Shown piece after piece: positions 62,586 to 64,000 of a stretch of 64,000 nt of DNA. Under the pieces are notes generated by a model. That model had not been told where the DNA came from. It was given only the letters and a program-made list of their open reading frames with translations, and made no database searches. Every line of letters begins with the position of its first letter. Position 1 is the first letter of the stretch. Position numbers and translations under genes: made by a program. Location: NCBI RefSeq assembly GCF_003012055.1, contig NZ_JYGE01000003.1, positions 558,001 to 622,000 of the forward strand, in the 5' to 3' direction. Source of the stretch: Peptostreptococcus russellii. GTDB lineage: Bacteria > Bacillota > Clostridia > Peptostreptococcales > Peptostreptococcaceae.

Positions 62586-62963
62586 TTAAAAATAAGCCTT
62601 AAAAAGCATTACTGCATTAAAAATCATACCCGCTACAATTATCAATATCATAATATAATCTATAATTAAATTTGTTTTAGAGTATTTTTTAACACCTTTT
62701 GAATTCTCTAATGTTCCTTTATGAATCTTTATCGATCTAACTATTCCTGAACCCATAACCCCTAGACCTAATATCGCTATTAATCTAGCTGATAAAGGAA
62801 TCGCCAACATTCTAGAGTACATAACTATTAAAAATCCCATTGCAATCATAAATGATGTATTTGAAAATAAATCTGATTTTTTCTTATCTTCTTCTTTTAA
62901 ATGTTCTGGTCTTATATCTTTTTCATAATATGCTTTTTCTTTCTTTTTCTTTTTCTTAGCCAT
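62586..62963 (-). CDS. small membrane protein, unknown
   Basis: 125 residues. A lysine-rich cytoplasmic head (AKKKKKKEKAYYEKDIRP, about 35 residues) is followed by three hydrophobic helices. GGGAGGG precedes the start. I do not recognise the family. It sits just upstream of the metNIQ promoter, but that operon has its own start, so no functional link is implied. Confidence 0.65.
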   Translation of the reverse strand: MAKKKKKKEKAYYEKDIRPEHLKEEDKKKSDLFSNTSFMIAMGFLIVMYSRMLAIPLSARLIAILGLGVMGSGIVRSIKIHKGTLENSKGVKKYSKTNLIIDYIMILIIVAGMIFNAVMLFKAYF

Positions 62964-63168
62964 AATACCCTCCCAAATTACATCTTATGATAATATTTCA
63001 TATACCGTATAGTATTATATCATAATTATAGATGAATTAAATATATTTTCTGATTTTTTACACAAAATTCATAAAAAAATATTTATTTTTTAATTTTAAT
63101 ACCTCTTCTTGTGTGTTTTTTAGACAAATATATCAATTAGTATATATTTAAACTTTCAAATTTAGTAT

Positions 63169-63202
63169 AAAAAAACAGACATTATATAATGTCTGCTTTT
63201 TT
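63169..63202 (-). terminator. terminator after brnQ
   Basis: A perfect 20-base palindrome (CAGACATTAT and complement) with T runs on both sides. Confidence 0.9.
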
Positions 63203-63234
63203 TATTTCAAATTAAAACTAAATTAATTGTATTC

Positions 63235-64000
63235 TTATTTATTTACTGCCTTCATAGGTATAAACTTTCCAACTATACCTGCAATTACTACTGGTATTAT
63301 CCAGAAGAATCCAAATGCTCCACCTGGCCAATTATTCATTGTTTCTGCTATTGATTTTAATCCAGTAACACCTACTGAAGGTAATACTGATATTACACCA
63401 AGTATTAGAGCAACCCATATTGCACATATAAAAATATTGTTATTTTTAATCTGATCATTAAATATACCTAGTATTATATAAGTAATAACTGCTGGGTAAA
63501 TCATACCTAGTAGTGGAGCTGCTAAGCTTATAATAGTATCAACTCCGAAATTAGATACTACAGCTGAGAATACACATACTACTACCACTATCACTTCATA
63601 TTTCAATTTACCATTTGATAATTCTCTAAAGTAATTACCACAAGAAGAAGTTAGACCTATTGCAGTAGTCAAACACGCTAGTGCTACTATCACTGCAAGT
63701 ATAACCTTACCTGGCTCTCCAAGTATAGATTGTGTAATAAATACTAATAATGTAGTTCTTTCAACTGTATCATCAAATAAAGGTGAAACAGTTGCACCTA
63801 GATACGCTAATCCACCATATACTAGGGCAAGTCCTATAAATGCTATTATACCAGCCATTACAGTTGCCTTAACCATTGACTTTCTTTCAGTATAACCCTT
63901 TTGATGAACAGATGCTATTACTATTCCTGAGAATATACACGCTGCCATAGCATCCATTGTCTGATAACCATCATTAATACCTGTTACAAAAACATTGTCC
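63235..64000 (-). CDS. brnQ: branched-chain amino acid transport system II carrier protein (5' truncated by window edge)
   Basis: About 254 residues of the C-terminal part; the frame continues past ATG 63957 to the right edge (the codons before it read DNVFVTGINDGYQT). Motifs: GYQTMDAMAA, SGIVIASVHQKG, YGGLAYLGA and CLTTAIGLTSSC are those of LIVCS-family Na/H-coupled leucine, isoleucine and valine importers. About seven membrane helices are visible. Upstream control elements lie outside the window. Confidence 0.93.
   Translation of the reverse strand, partial: DNVFVTGINDGYQTMDAMAACIFSGIVIASVHQKGYTERKSMVKATVMAGIIAFIGLALVYGGLAYLGATVSPLFDDTVERTTLLVFITQSILGEPGKVILAVIVALACLTTAIGLTSSCGNYFRELSNGKLKYEVIVVVVCVFSAVVSNFGVDTIISLAAPLLGMIYPAVITYIILGIFNDQIKNNNIFICAIWVALILGVISVLPSVGVTGLKSIAETMNNWPGGAFGFFWIIPVVIAGIVGKFIPMKAVNK

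Overview
The window is a stretch of low-GC (roughly 30 percent), densely coded bacterial chromosome. It looks like an anaerobic Firmicute of the class Clostridia, most plausibly Peptostreptococcaceae. That placement is inferred from gene content: an oxygen-independent glycyl-radical ribonucleotide reductase (nrdDG), an electron-bifurcating NfnAB pair, a Firmicute-type LexA box, TPP and SAM-I riboswitches, strong AGGAGG ribosome-binding sites, and MutSL without MutH. I see no rRNA, tRNA, CRISPR array, prophage or complete insertion sequence.

Layout. 0-3.5 kb: tail of a sensor kinase, a purine permease, a YbiT-type ABC-F ATPase. 3.5-5.1 kb: a serine-recombinase-like gene with an altered active site, and a CoA pyrophosphatase-type Nudix gene. 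5.1-8.2 kb: a TPP-riboswitch operon for uptake of a thiamine precursor. 8.4-14.8 kb: mutS-mutL-miaA. 15-17 kb: a methionine gamma-lyase-family enzyme and a prolyl-tRNA editing protein. 17-20.7 kb: nrdD-nrdG with a putative NrdR operator. 21-23 kb: a HesB-like protein, trmB and an HExxH membrane protein. 23.1-25.3 kb: a 2.2-kb gene desert with microsatellite DNA. 25.3-30.3 kb: DegV, an anchored nuclease, a metallophosphoesterase and a threonine aldolase. 30.5-33.1 kb: a tyrosine recombinase, lexA with its own LexA box, and tdk. 33.1-45.6 kb, mostly minus strand: ftsH, ispH, plsC, cmk, a BaiN-like flavoprotein, a phosphatase, an RpiR regulator, a methyltransferase, rluB, a lipoprotein and nfnBA. 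46-52 kb: a sulfurtransferase, a MacA/MacB-like ABC exporter and pyrC. 52-64 kb: a dicarboxylate/amino-acid symporter, a rubredoxin-like protein, a polysaccharide deacetylase, a YybS-like protein, a hydroxyacid dehydrogenase, an HsdR-N-like protein, a DUF1002 protein, the S-box metNIQ operon, and a truncated brnQ at the right edge.

Most of the window is ordinary housekeeping DNA, and I found no convincing new multi-gene system. The best leads are smaller. One is a resolvase-like protein whose nucleophile is Thr, with repeated boxes around its own promoter. Others are an HsdR-N-like domain that has lost its catalytic residues, a near-perfect long inverted repeat upstream of the methionine gamma-lyase-family gene, NrdR boxes far upstream of nrdD, and a cre-like site inside a transporter promoter. 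There are also several unassigned RNA-like hairpins and a recurring pattern of short perfect tandem duplications just upstream of genes. All functions rest on reading motifs by eye. No database or folding program was run.
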